A stretch of 64,000 nt of DNA, taken from the NCBI GenBank assembly GCA_902784585.1, contig CACZVM010000010.1, positions 62,001 to 126,000 of the forward strand, written 5' to 3'. The translations under genes and the position numbers were made by a program. This DNA is from an uncultured Bacteroidales bacterium (lineage in GTDB: Bacteria; Bacteroidota; Bacteroidia; Bacteroidales; Paludibacteraceae). The notes under the pieces were generated by a model. It was not told the DNA's origin. It did no database searches and saw only the letters and a list, made by a program, of their open reading frames with translations. Shown piece after piece: positions 53,260 through 61,533 of this stretch. Position 1 is the first letter of the stretch. Each line of letters opens with the position of its first letter.

Positions 53260-53547
53260 ATGACTTCTGCACTCAGCCTAGACGATGCGTTGGTAGCCTG
53301 TCTACGTGAGAACGGCTTGGAGAAACCTGTACTGGAGGTGCAGGTGGAAGAGGTTTGGCCGCGTGTGATGGGTGAGGTGGTGGCCGGCTTGACGCATAGC
53401 GTCGAGGTGAAAGACGGGATGCTGCTGGTGCGTGTCCGTTCGGCAGCACTTAAGGCACAACTGTTTGAGAACCGCTTCGAACTGGTGAAGAAACTCAATG
53501 AGGCTGTAGGTGCACCTGTACTGAAAGATTGTCGAATACTAGGATGA
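53260..53547 (+). CDS. DUF721 family protein (DciA-like)
   Basis: A 95-residue protein of the DUF721 family, which includes DciA, the helicase-loading adaptor of many bacteria. Recognisable are VWPRVMGEVVAGLTHSVEVKDG and VRVRSAALKAQLFENRFELV. It starts 4 bp after the glucosaminidase stop and overlaps mutS2 by 4 bp (ATGA). Bacteroidota proteins of this length are usually annotated only as DUF721; a replication role is inferred from the family. A longer in-frame extension upstream is glucosaminidase sequence. Confidence 0.82.
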   Translation: MTSALSLDDALVACLRENGLEKPVLEVQVEEVWPRVMGEVVAGLTHSVEVKDGMLLVRVRSAALKAQLFENRFELVKKLNEAVGAPVLKDCRILG

Positions 53548-55877
53548 TATATCCTGCTAACATAGAACAGAAGATTGACTTCACGGTGATCCGCGATGAG
53601 TTATCGCGTCGCTGTGCGTCTTCGCTGGGGCGCGAACTAGTGGACGCGATGCAGATGCAGACAGAGTTTGTCACGGTGGACCGACTGCTGCGACTCACCG
53701 ACCAAATGCGGATTGTTCGCGCTGATGCCTCGCTGGCTTTTCCGCGCGGCATCATCTATGACACGCGCGAAGCGCTCGCGCGCATTCGCGTGGAAGGACT
53801 CTTTCTGGATGAGGCCGAGTTGGACCAGCTGCGAAGTAGCCTCGGCTATGCCGTCGAGTTGTCCGCTTTCTTCGGTTCGCTAGATGCGAATAAATACCCT
53901 CTGCTGCGCGAACTAGGCAGTCTAGGAAACCCAGGAGGCCTAGAAAGCATCGTAAAAGAGATAGATCGAATACTCGATCGCTACGGAAGACTGGCCGATC
54001 ATGCTTCGCCTGAACTGGCTAAAATACGTCGTGAACTCAGCAACTTGCAAGGGAGTGTAGGCCGTGCCCTGACGGCCATCCTGCGGCAGGCTAAGACTGA
54101 TGGACTGGTAGATGCAGATGCAACTCCTACACTACGCGAAGGACGACTGGTGATCCCTGTACCACCGGCTTACAAGCGTAAGATAGGAGGAATTGTGCAC
54201 GATGAGTCAGCTACGGGCAAGACGGTGTATATAGAGCCTCAACAAGTGGTGGAAGCCAATAATCATATACGCGAACTGGAGAGTGCCGAACGGCGCGAAC
54301 GGGTGCGTATCCTACAGGCACTGACAGACCAGTTGCGGCCGCAGGTGGGAGAGATACTTGGTAGTCAAGCACTGTTGGCCGAGGTGGATTTCCTCAGTGC
54401 GAAAGTGTCGCTGGCGGAGACCTTGGAGGCTATCCGTCCCGAACTGTGTGAGACTCCCTTGCTTGACTGGGCAGAAGCCCATCATCCGGTGTTGCTGCTG
54501 CATTATTTACCGCAAGGAAAAACTGTTGTTCCGCTTTCTATCCGACTGCGCGAAGAAGAGAATCGCGTGCTGGTCATCAGTGGTCCGAACGCGGGCGGAA
54601 AGTCTGTGTGCCTTAAGACCGTGGCGCTGCTGCAATACATGACACAATGTGGGTTGCTGGTACCGGTAGGCGAACAGAGCAGGGTGGGACTATTTGACAC
54701 GCTTATGATCGATATCGGTGACGAGCAGTCGATACAGGACGAACTGTCCACCTATTCATCCCACCTGAGGAATATGAAGACTTTTGTGCGTCAGGCGGAT
54801 AAGCGAACGCTCTTTCTTATTGATGAGATGGGAACGGGTACAGAGCCGCTCATCGGAGGAGCACTGGCTGAGGCGGTGCTGCGCCAGCTGGTGAATCAGG
54901 GTGCTTTCGGCATCGTCACTACTCACTATACGAACCTTAAGCATTTTGCCGAACAGACCTCCGGGGTTGTCAACGGTGCGATGCTCTACGATCGCGGTGC
55001 GATGTGTCCGCTCTTCCAATTGTCGATAGGTCAGGCCGGTAGCAGTTTTGCCATCGAGATAGCCCGCCAGACAGGGTTGGGGGAGGAGATTATCCGTTAT
55101 GCCACCGATCTTGTTGGTGAAGAACATATCGACTATGACAAGCAACTGCAGGACATCGCCCGCGACAAACGATACTGGGAGAACAAACGGCAGGCTATTC
55201 GTCAGAAAGAGAAGCAGTTGGAAGAACGCATTGCGCAGTATGACGAACAGATGAGTGGTATCAAACAGAAGAAACGCGAGTTGCTCGACGAGGCGCGTCA
55301 GCAGGCTGCCGACCTGTTGGCCGAAAGCAATGCCACCATCGAACGTACGATCCGTGAGATCAAAGAGGCGAAGGCGGATAAGGAGAAGACCAAGGCGGCG
55401 CGCAAGAAAGTGGAAGAGATGAAGCAGCGTGTGGCAGCACCAAAGTCGACGAAGAAAACAGCCAAAACTACGCAATCCAACCAGCCGATAGAAGTGCCAA
55501 AGGTGATGCACGACTTCGCCGAACTGCGTCGTCTGAAGGGGCTACCTGATGCGGTGAAACAGACGCCGAATAGCACCGTCGTTCGCAGCACGGTGCGGCA
55601 ACGTACGCTGGCTTTTGAGCGCACGCTAGACCTGCGCGGTGCACGGGTAGATGAAGCGCTGGAGCGCCTGATTGCGTATATGGACGACGCCCTGATGGTG
55701 GGTGCCGGTGAGGTGACCATTCTGCACGGTACTGGTACGGGTGCACTCAAGCAACTGACACGCGACTATCTGGAGCAACTCAACCGTCAACGCCGCAAAC
55801 GCGGGCAGGTGGCCCTAGATTTCGGCGACGGCGATATCAACCACGGTGGGGCGGGATTAACCCTTATACACTTATGA
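53544..55877 (+). CDS. mutS2: Endonuclease MutS2
   Basis: A 777-residue MutS homologue with core, ATPase and C-terminal Smr nuclease domains. Walker A ISGPNAGGKSVCLKT near residue 350, DEMGTGTEP (Walker B) and THYTNLKHFA follow; a long coiled coil (about 520-640) leads to the Smr motif LDLRGARVDEALERL and LHGTGTGALKQ. It limits recombination and rescues collided ribosomes in other bacteria. An exact four-unit nonamer array (53913-53948) encodes LGSLGNPGGLES in a helical region. The ATG at 53544 overlaps the upstream stop. Confidence 0.95.
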   Translation: MIYPANIEQKIDFTVIRDELSRRCASSLGRELVDAMQMQTEFVTVDRLLRLTDQMRIVRADASLAFPRGIIYDTREALARIRVEGLFLDEAELDQLRSSLGYAVELSAFFGSLDANKYPLLRELGSLGNPGGLESIVKEIDRILDRYGRLADHASPELAKIRRELSNLQGSVGRALTAILRQAKTDGLVDADATPTLREGRLVIPVPPAYKRKIGGIVHDESATGKTVYIEPQQVVEANNHIRELESAERRERVRILQALTDQLRPQVGEILGSQALLAEVDFLSAKVSLAETLEAIRPELCETPLLDWAEAHHPVLLLHYLPQGKTVVPLSIRLREEENRVLVISGPNAGGKSVCLKTVALLQYMTQCGLLVPVGEQSRVGLFDTLMIDIGDEQSIQDELSTYSSHLRNMKTFVRQADKRTLFLIDEMGTGTEPLIGGALAEAVLRQLVNQGAFGIVTTHYTNLKHFAEQTSGVVNGAMLYDRGAMCPLFQLSIGQAGSSFAIEIARQTGLGEEIIRYATDLVGEEHIDYDKQLQDIARDKRYWENKRQAIRQKEKQLEERIAQYDEQMSGIKQKKRELLDEARQQAADLLAESNATIERTIREIKEAKADKEKTKAARKKVEEMKQRVAAPKSTKKTAKTTQSNQPIEVPKVMHDFAELRRLKGLPDAVKQTPNSTVVRSTVRQRTLAFERTLDLRGARVDEALERLIAYMDDALMVGAGEVTILHGTGTGALKQLTRDYLEQLNRQRRKRGQVALDFGDGDINHGGAGLTLIHL
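53913..53948. repeat. Four-unit 9-bp array in mutS2
   Basis: CTAGGCAGT, CTAGGAAAC, CCAGGAGGC, CTAGAAAGC, exactly 36 bp. In frame it gives a glycine-rich LGSLGNPGGLES. CTAG is generally rare in bacterial coding sequence, so three copies in 36 bp stand out. Confidence 0.75.
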
Positions 55878-56302
55878 AACAGAAGATAATAGACATTCTC
55901 CGTTCGCCTAAGTTTGGCGAGTTCATTCGCTTTGCGATGGTAGGCGTACTGGCTACAGCGATTCACTACGGCTTGTACCTGTTCCTCCTGTGGGCCTGCC
56001 GCATTAATGCGGCAGAGACGCTCTATACCAATATTGCTTATTCGGTGGGTTATATAGTGTCATGGGGGTGCAATTTCTACCTGTCGGCACATTTCACTTT
56101 CCGCAGTCATACCAGTGTCAAGCGCGGCATCGGTTTTGCCCTCTCACACGGCGTGAATTATTTGCTGCATCTGTTGTTCCTGAACTTGTTTCTGTGGGTG
56201 GGACTCTCGGAGGCGATTGCACCTATTCCGGTGTTCTGCATCGTGATCCCGATCAATTTTATCCTTGTCCGATTAGTATTTACATCTAAACATTTCCAAT
56301 AA
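55874..56302 (+). CDS. GtrA family membrane protein
   Basis: A 142-residue protein with four helices. FGEFIRFAMVGVLATAIHYGLYL and FYLSAHFTFRS are the GtrA/DPMS signature. GtrA proteins are thought to flip polyprenyl-phosphate-linked sugars. ATGA overlap with mutS2 and 1 bp spacing to the GT2 gene make a GtrA/GtrB-like pair. Confidence 0.9.
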   Translation: MKQKIIDILRSPKFGEFIRFAMVGVLATAIHYGLYLFLLWACRINAAETLYTNIAYSVGYIVSWGCNFYLSAHFTFRSHTSVKRGIGFALSHGVNYLLHLLFLNLFLWVGLSEAIAPIPVFCIVIPINFILVRLVFTSKHFQ

Positions 56303-56303
56303 T

Positions 56304-57236
56304 ATGAAACTAAACATTGTGGTGCCTTGCTATAACGAAGAGGCAGTGCTGCAAGAGACCACCAAACAACTGTCTGCGTTGATCGACGAACTCATCGCGA
56401 AGGGTAAGATCAAGACCTGTAATCTGGTGTATGTGGACGACGGAAGTCGGGATGCTACCTGGACGCTCATCGAGCAGCTGCAGCAGCAGAACAAGTATGT
56501 GCATGGTATCAAGTTGGCACACAACGTAGGCCACCAATTTGCCCTTTGGGCAGGTCTGGAATATTCGGCCGACAAGTGCGATGCCATCATCTCTATCGAT
56601 GCCGACCTGCAGGATGACATCACCGTGATCGAGCAAATGGTGGATGCGTACAAGGACGGCTGTGACGTTGTGTTCGGTGTGCGCAAGGAACGTAAGACAG
56701 ACACCCGCTTCAAGCGCTGGACCGCGCTGGGCTTCTACAGCCTGATGCAGAAGATGGGCGTCAACATCGTTTACAACCATGCTGACTTCCGTCTGACGAG
56801 TCAGCGTGCGACGAAGGAGTTGATGCTCTATCCGGAGCGTAATATGTTCATCCGTGGCATGGTGAAGTTGTTGGGCTACAAGACGGCTGAGGTCTATTAC
56901 GACCGCAAGGAGCGTTTCGCCGGTGAGAGCAAGTATCCGTTGTCGAAGATGCTCAATTTTGCTGTGGATGGCATCACTTCGTTCTCTGTTCAGCCGCTAC
57001 GCGTAATCACTACCTTCGGACTGATTGTCACGCTGCTCTCTATGGTAGCGGCTATCTATGCCCTTGTGTCGCATCTGTGTGGTAACACCGTGGTGGGTTG
57101 GACATCGATGTTGATATCTATCTGGTTCATCGGCGGAGCTATCCTGCTCTCGCTGGGCGTGATAGGTGAGTATATCGGTAAGATATACCGTGAGGTGAAG
57201 CGTCGTCCGCGCTACCACATTGAGAAAACAGTATGA
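56304..57236 (+). CDS. GtrB/DPM1-like family 2 glycosyltransferase
   Basis: A 310-residue enzyme: GT-A domain (LNIVVPCYNEEAVLQETTKQ, YVDDGSRDAT, SIDADLQDD with the metal motif) and two C-terminal helices (TTFGLIVTLLSMVAAIYALV, IWFIGGAILLSLGVIGEYIG). This layout is that of polyprenyl-phosphate glucose or mannose synthases such as GtrB. It works with the GtrA gene before it. The following GH3 gene overlaps its stop by 4 bp. Confidence 0.92.
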   Translation: MKLNIVVPCYNEEAVLQETTKQLSALIDELIAKGKIKTCNLVYVDDGSRDATWTLIEQLQQQNKYVHGIKLAHNVGHQFALWAGLEYSADKCDAIISIDADLQDDITVIEQMVDAYKDGCDVVFGVRKERKTDTRFKRWTALGFYSLMQKMGVNIVYNHADFRLTSQRATKELMLYPERNMFIRGMVKLLGYKTAEVYYDRKERFAGESKYPLSKMLNFAVDGITSFSVQPLRVITTFGLIVTLLSMVAAIYALVSHLCGNTVVGWTSMLISIWFIGGAILLSLGVIGEYIGKIYREVKRRPRYHIEKTV

Positions 57237-59092
57237 GCCGCCAGAAAACTTATGTAGACCAAGAGGGACGCGCCCTGCCTTATCCCTGGACCATCAATAA
57301 TATGTTGGCCCTGGTGGGAGGTAGTCAGACCATCCGTCTGAAGATATGGAGTCGCAAACCCAAGCATGCAGCCGAGAAGACCTTGCGCGACATCCTCTCT
57401 ATCTCGCGCGACACCGTCTATGGGCGCGAGCATCATTTCGATCGTATCTTGTCGGCCACCACTGCCGAGGATCTCTTCCGTCTCTATCGTCTTTATGTTC
57501 CGGTGAACAACTCGTTTGAGACGTTGCGGCCTTACGTGGAGCGCCATAAGCAGGGAGAGGAAGATGTGCTCTTTCCTGGTAAACCAGATATGTATGCCAC
57601 CACGTCGGGTACGACCAGTGAACCCAAATGGATACCGATGACGCATAAGTATCTGAAGGACGTATATGGCAAGATGAGTCATATATGGACGTGGAACTTC
57701 GTCAAACACCGCAGTCGTATCTTTGGCGGACATATATTCACTACCGTGGGCAAAGAGTGTGAGGGCTACGCACCTGATGGCACCCTCTTCGGCGCTGTCA
57801 GCGGTGTACTGGTGCGCGACATTCCGCGTATCATCAAGAAGCATTATACCGCACCGGCCTCCGTAATGTCGATCCCCGACTACAGTGCACGCAACTACAC
57901 CCTGATGCGACTGGCACTGCAGCACCGCGATGTGACACTTTGGGCGACGGCTAATCCGTCTACCATCCTCGAACTGTTGCGGGTGATGAATGAAAACATC
58001 GACGAGATGCTCTACGACATTGAGCACGGCACTATATGTGAAGACTTCGACATCCCCTTTGCTATCCGTGACGAGTTGGACCATTATATATCGCCCAAGC
58101 CCGAACGGGCGGCGGAACTGCGTCGTATCAAGCGTGAGACAGGGCATCTCTATCCGCGTGACTTCTGGCCATGGCTGCAATATCTGAGTACTTGGAAGTG
58201 CGGCAACACCAAGATATACATGGACAAGTATATGGACCAATTCGACTGGCATAAGACCTACTACCAGGAGTTGGGTTATATCGCTACAGAGTGCCGCTTT
58301 GGCTTTGCGCTGGACGACAGCAACGAGTCGGTGCTCTTTCCGCAGTTCCACTACTATGAGTTTGTGGAAGAGAGCGAACTCGATAGTCCACGCAAGCATT
58401 TCCGCCAGATATATGAGCTCGAGCAAGGCAAGCGCTACTGCGCATATGTGACGACCTATTCGGGTCTGTTCCGTTATAACATGAACGACCTGATCGAGGT
58501 GGGAGGTATGTACTACAATACACCTACCGTCCATATGGTGAGCAAGGTAAACGGCATCGTCTCCATGACGGGAGAGAAACTTTATGAACCGCAGTTCATG
58601 GACGCCGTGCATCAGGCAGAGGCCGAGACGGGTATTAAGACCAAGTTCTTTGTGGGCTTTGCGGATGTAGAGGAATCGAAATACCATTTCTACTACGAGT
58701 TCGAAGACGAGAAGATGACCCAAGAGCAGGCGGAGGCTTTCACCCGCGTGGTGGACGAGAAACTGCAGCACATCAATCTGGAGTACGAGAGCAAACGCCA
58801 GTCGTTCCGACTGCACGACCCAGAGACCCACATTCTCTTATCCAATGCCTATGCGCGCTTCAAGGCTGCATGTCTCAAGGACGGTTTCCGCGACGGACAG
58901 TTCAAATTCAACCTGCTGATGCAGGACGAGAAACGCCGCACCAAATTTAATATGCTGCAGCGCTGGGAGAATCGTCTTGAACAATGGAGTGATAATATTA
59001 TTAACCGAGCGGACAGAATAGATGACAGACGCAAACAACGTGCTAAACGGCGTGACGAGCGTCGTATTCGATCTCGACGGAACACTGTATGA
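57233..59092 (+). CDS. GH3 auxin-responsive-promoter family acyl-adenylating enzyme
   Basis: A 619-residue member of the GH3 superfamily (the plant JAR1/GH3 acyl-amidosynthetase fold), present in many Bacteroidota with unknown substrate. YATTSGTTSEPKWIPMTHK near residue 120 is the adenylate-forming phosphate loop, and YAPDGTLFGAVSG and FRYNMNDLIEVGG are further family motifs. The C-terminal tail after about residue 590 is very basic (DRRKQRAKRRDERRIRSRR) and is encoded in the 71 nt shared with the HAD gene. It sits with glycosyltransferase, phosphatase and acyltransferase genes, suggesting lipid or glycan acylation. Confidence 0.88.
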   Translation: MSRQKTYVDQEGRALPYPWTINNMLALVGGSQTIRLKIWSRKPKHAAEKTLRDILSISRDTVYGREHHFDRILSATTAEDLFRLYRLYVPVNNSFETLRPYVERHKQGEEDVLFPGKPDMYATTSGTTSEPKWIPMTHKYLKDVYGKMSHIWTWNFVKHRSRIFGGHIFTTVGKECEGYAPDGTLFGAVSGVLVRDIPRIIKKHYTAPASVMSIPDYSARNYTLMRLALQHRDVTLWATANPSTILELLRVMNENIDEMLYDIEHGTICEDFDIPFAIRDELDHYISPKPERAAELRRIKRETGHLYPRDFWPWLQYLSTWKCGNTKIYMDKYMDQFDWHKTYYQELGYIATECRFGFALDDSNESVLFPQFHYYEFVEESELDSPRKHFRQIYELEQGKRYCAYVTTYSGLFRYNMNDLIEVGGMYYNTPTVHMVSKVNGIVSMTGEKLYEPQFMDAVHQAEAETGIKTKFFVGFADVEESKYHFYYEFEDEKMTQEQAEAFTRVVDEKLQHINLEYESKRQSFRLHDPETHILLSNAYARFKAACLKDGFRDGQFKFNLLMQDEKRRTKFNMLQRWENRLEQWSDNIINRADRIDDRRKQRAKRRDERRIRSRRNTV

Positions 59093-59570
59093 CAAGCGCG
59101 GACTGGCGCAACGTATAGTGGCTCGTCTCTGGTGGGCTCTGCCCCTGCTGGTCATCGATCGCATGGCACGCGGTGGCTGGTGGCGGTGGCTGGTTGCAGG
59201 CCGTTGGTATCGGCGTGTCTATATGCCTACGATGGTACAACTCATCGGTGCTACGTGTCCGCGACGCGAAGCGGTGGTGGCACTGGCGACGGAGGCGCAT
59301 CGGCGCGGACTGCGCACAGTGCTCTATTCGGATTACGCTGCGATAGACGATAAGTTGGCGGTGCTTCGGATCGATCCCGCGCTCTTTGATCTGCGTATTG
59401 ACTCCCCTTCGCTCGGTGCACGCAAACCTTCTGCCGAAGCAGCCCAGCGTCTGATGCAGATAGCTGAGGCTGATCCCAAGAGCACACTCTTCATCGGCGA
59501 TCGCGATGACACCGACGGCGCAACAGCGCGCCTACTTGGAGCAAAATTTTTGCAGATAACAGATAACTGA
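59022..59570 (+). CDS. HAD-superfamily phosphatase
   Basis: A 182-residue HAD hydrolase with motif I VVFDLDGTLYD near residue 15, motif II TVLYSDYA, the motif III lysine in LGARKPSAEA and motif IV IGDRDDTDG. Relatives dephosphorylate small molecules or lipids. It overlaps the GH3 gene by 71 bp, including the catalytic motif I, so the two are tightly coupled. A repeat array fills the gap to the acyltransferase gene. Confidence 0.85.
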   Translation: MTDANNVLNGVTSVVFDLDGTLYDKRGLAQRIVARLWWALPLLVIDRMARGGWWRWLVAGRWYRRVYMPTMVQLIGATCPRREAVVALATEAHRRGLRTVLYSDYAAIDDKLAVLRIDPALFDLRIDSPSLGARKPSAEAAQRLMQIAEADPKSTLFIGDRDDTDGATARLLGAKFLQITDN

Positions 59571-59592
59571 AAGTTGAAAACTGATAGCAGAA
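59550..59592. repeat. Heptamer array across HAD stop codon
   Basis: Units GCAGATA, ACAGATA, ACTGAAA, GTTGAAA, ACTGATA, GCAGAAT: the last residues and stop of the HAD gene and almost all the spacer before the acyltransferase ATG. Confidence 0.75.
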
Positions 59593-59597
59593 TACTT

Positions 59598-60485
59598 ATG
59601 AATAAGCGCTACCAAGACTTACGCGTGACGTCCGGTACGTACGTGCCGCCAGTGCAGACAGATTTTCCGGATGACGATCCGTACGCCAAACTCCACTGTC
59701 CGGTTTACGATCGTGACTATCCGCCTGTAGATGCCTCGTATCCTTATGTGGATGATAGTTTGCCGAACCGCTTGCGGCTTTTTTGGGGGTTCTCTGTCAT
59801 CCTGCCGTTGTTGGGTATAATTTTGCGTATAAAGTACGGTCTGCGCTGGAAGGTAGAGGGGGAGACGCGATGGCATCGCAGTCCGCTGAGTGTGCAACGC
59901 TGGTTGCGTCAGTTTGACTTCAGCCGCGGTGCTATCACCATAGGCAATCACTGCTATCGCCACGATTGCGCTTCTATCCTCAATGCGTTAGGTTTCTATT
60001 TCCGCACTGACCTGCGTATCCCTATGTTCGCACCTAATTTCCGAACCCGCGACCAGTTCTACCTGCGTATCGTGGGCGGAATACCTATCCCTGCGCCGGA
60101 AGAGGGACTGAGTGCGATGAAGGCTTTCAACGGGGCCTTCGACGAGTTCCACCACCGTGGTTATTGGTTTCATATCTTCCCCGAGGCCAAGCGATGGGAC
60201 TGGTACAAACCCGTTCGTCCGTTCCAGAAAGGTGCGTTCACCATGGCGTATAAATATGGAAAACCGATTATCCCTTGTGCGGTCACCTATCGTCCGCGAA
60301 CGGGCATTTGGCGATGGTTAGGTCCCCAAGATGAACCGCTGACGCAGGTTGTGATAGGTGCACCTATCTATCCGGATACCACTCAACCGCGGGCTGCGGA
60401 AGTAGAACGATTGTTAACTGCCTCACACCATGCGCTATGTCGCTTAGCGGGAATAGAACACAACTCGTGGCCCTGCTCGCTCTGA
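59598..60485 (+). CDS. PlsC-like 1-acyl-glycerol-3-phosphate acyltransferase
   Basis: A 295-residue acyltransferase. A hydrophobic segment (LFWGFSVILPLLGIILRI) precedes the HX4D motif NHCYRHDC and the FPEAKRW motif (usual FPEG), then GKPIIPCAVTYRP. The family puts acyl chains on lysophosphatidate or other lipids. The N-terminal 60 residues, with repeated proline-aspartate (DFPDDDPYAK, DYPPVDASYPYVDD), are longer than usual. The ATG at 59598 is used; an earlier TTG at 59574 lies in the repeat array. Confidence 0.87.
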   Translation: MNKRYQDLRVTSGTYVPPVQTDFPDDDPYAKLHCPVYDRDYPPVDASYPYVDDSLPNRLRLFWGFSVILPLLGIILRIKYGLRWKVEGETRWHRSPLSVQRWLRQFDFSRGAITIGNHCYRHDCASILNALGFYFRTDLRIPMFAPNFRTRDQFYLRIVGGIPIPAPEEGLSAMKAFNGAFDEFHHRGYWFHIFPEAKRWDWYKPVRPFQKGAFTMAYKYGKPIIPCAVTYRPRTGIWRWLGPQDEPLTQVVIGAPIYPDTTQPRAAEVERLLTASHHALCRLAGIEHNSWPCSL

Positions 60486-60492
60486 TCGTATA

Positions 60493-61416
60493 ATGAAGAA
60501 TATCCTTCCTATATCAGCTCTGATCGTGTCGATGATCATCTGGTCGGTGAGTGGTATCGCCATCAAGCATGCACTGGTTGTCCTGCCTCCGTTCACGCTG
60601 ATCGTGTTGCGGTTCGTTCCATCCGTATTGCTGATGCTCCTCATCGGTCTGCTCTGTCGCCGTAGTCCGCTTTTCGGTTTGCAGCGACTGGAGTGGCGTG
60701 ACGTGCCACTCTTCCTGATAGCGGGTTTCTGCCAACCGTTCCTCTATTATCTGTTGGAGACCTTTACCTACGATGTGTTGCATAGTCCCACCATCGCCGA
60801 GACGCTACTCTCCACCAGTCCGCTGCTAAGTCCTTTGTTTGCCGCCGTGCTGCTGCGCGAACGGGTGACGCGGTTTAACATCTTTGGCATCATGATATCT
60901 ACCGCCGGCGTGTTCGCACTGACGCTGGTGGGCAGTGCCGATTATTCGATCGGCAATCCTTGGGGTGTCCTGCTGGCTTTTGCTGCCGTCTCGGCTGCCG
61001 TCATCGATTCCGTCATGATGCGTAAGGTACCTGGCCGCTATAGTTCGCTCTCCTTCATCTTCTATGCCCAACTGATCAGCCTCTGTTTCTTCCTACCTAT
61101 CTGGTTCTGGCGTGAAGCGACGGTGATTGACTACCACGAGCTAATAGCTAATAGTCAATTGCCAACAGCCCTGTTTTGCGTCGGCTATTTGACTGTTTTT
61201 GCCAGCGTCATCGCTTTCATCCTCTTCTGTTATGCCTTGCGCAAGGTGGGTGTCACGCGTGCGAATGCCTTCAATAATATCCGTCCTGCCTTTACGGCTC
61301 TATGGATGCTTCTCTTCTTCGGCGAACACTTGCCACTGGCTAAATGGGTAGGCATCCTGTTAATCATTTTCGGACTATTTGTGTGCCAAAAGCAAGAAAA
61401 AGTTTCCGATTGTTAA
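60493..61416 (+). CDS. EamA/DMT family transporter
   Basis: A 307-residue inner-membrane protein with ten helices in two EamA repeats: SMIIWSVSGIAIKHAL and ETLLSTSPLLSPLFAAVLLRE in the first, NIRPAFTALWMLLFFGEHLPL in the second. It is the last gene of the run that starts at the glucosaminidase. A heptamer array at 61139-61170 lies in the middle of the gene (ELIANSQLPTA). Substrate unknown. Confidence 0.88.
   Translation: MKNILPISALIVSMIIWSVSGIAIKHALVVLPPFTLIVLRFVPSVLLMLLIGLLCRRSPLFGLQRLEWRDVPLFLIAGFCQPFLYYLLETFTYDVLHSPTIAETLLSTSPLLSPLFAAVLLRERVTRFNIFGIMISTAGVFALTLVGSADYSIGNPWGVLLAFAAVSAAVIDSVMMRKVPGRYSSLSFIFYAQLISLCFFLPIWFWREATVIDYHELIANSQLPTALFCVGYLTVFASVIAFILFCYALRKVGVTRANAFNNIRPAFTALWMLLFFGEHLPLAKWVGILLIIFGLFVCQKQEKVSDC
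61139..61170. repeat. GCTAATA heptamer array in DMT transporter
   Basis: Units GCTAATA, GCTAATA, GTCAATT, GCCAACA, in frame, encoding ELIANSQLPTA at an inter-helix loop. Confidence 0.7.
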
Positions 61417-61422
61417 GATTTT

Positions 61423-61454
61423 TTTGTGTATACGAAATATATTTCGTAACTTTG
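61423..61454 (+). promoter_or_regulatory. Promoter of the steroid-reductase-like operon
   Basis: TTTG (61423-61426), exactly 20 bp, TAACTTTGCAAAC (-7 box 61447-61454). The leader to the ATG at 61534 is about 70 nt, longer than at most other promoters here. Confidence 0.82.
61431..61448. promoter_or_regulatory. Palindromic operator candidate
   Basis: TACGAAATATATTTCGTA is a perfect 18-bp palindrome filling the spacer between the -33 and -7 boxes and touching the latter. A dimeric repressor bound there would block polymerase. A further ATTTCGTTCG half-site-like sequence lies just downstream (about 61460). Confidence 0.65.
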
Positions 61455-61533
61455 CAAACTATTTCGTTCGAGGAAGACGAGAAATTCGTACTGACAGCGA
61501 ACACTGATTGCAGACAAACAACAAACAATCTAT

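Noticed and set aside
57212..58831. 539-codon open frame opposite the GH3 gene
   Set aside because: Histidine/valine/leucine-rich shadow of a well-conserved gene; no recognisable motif.
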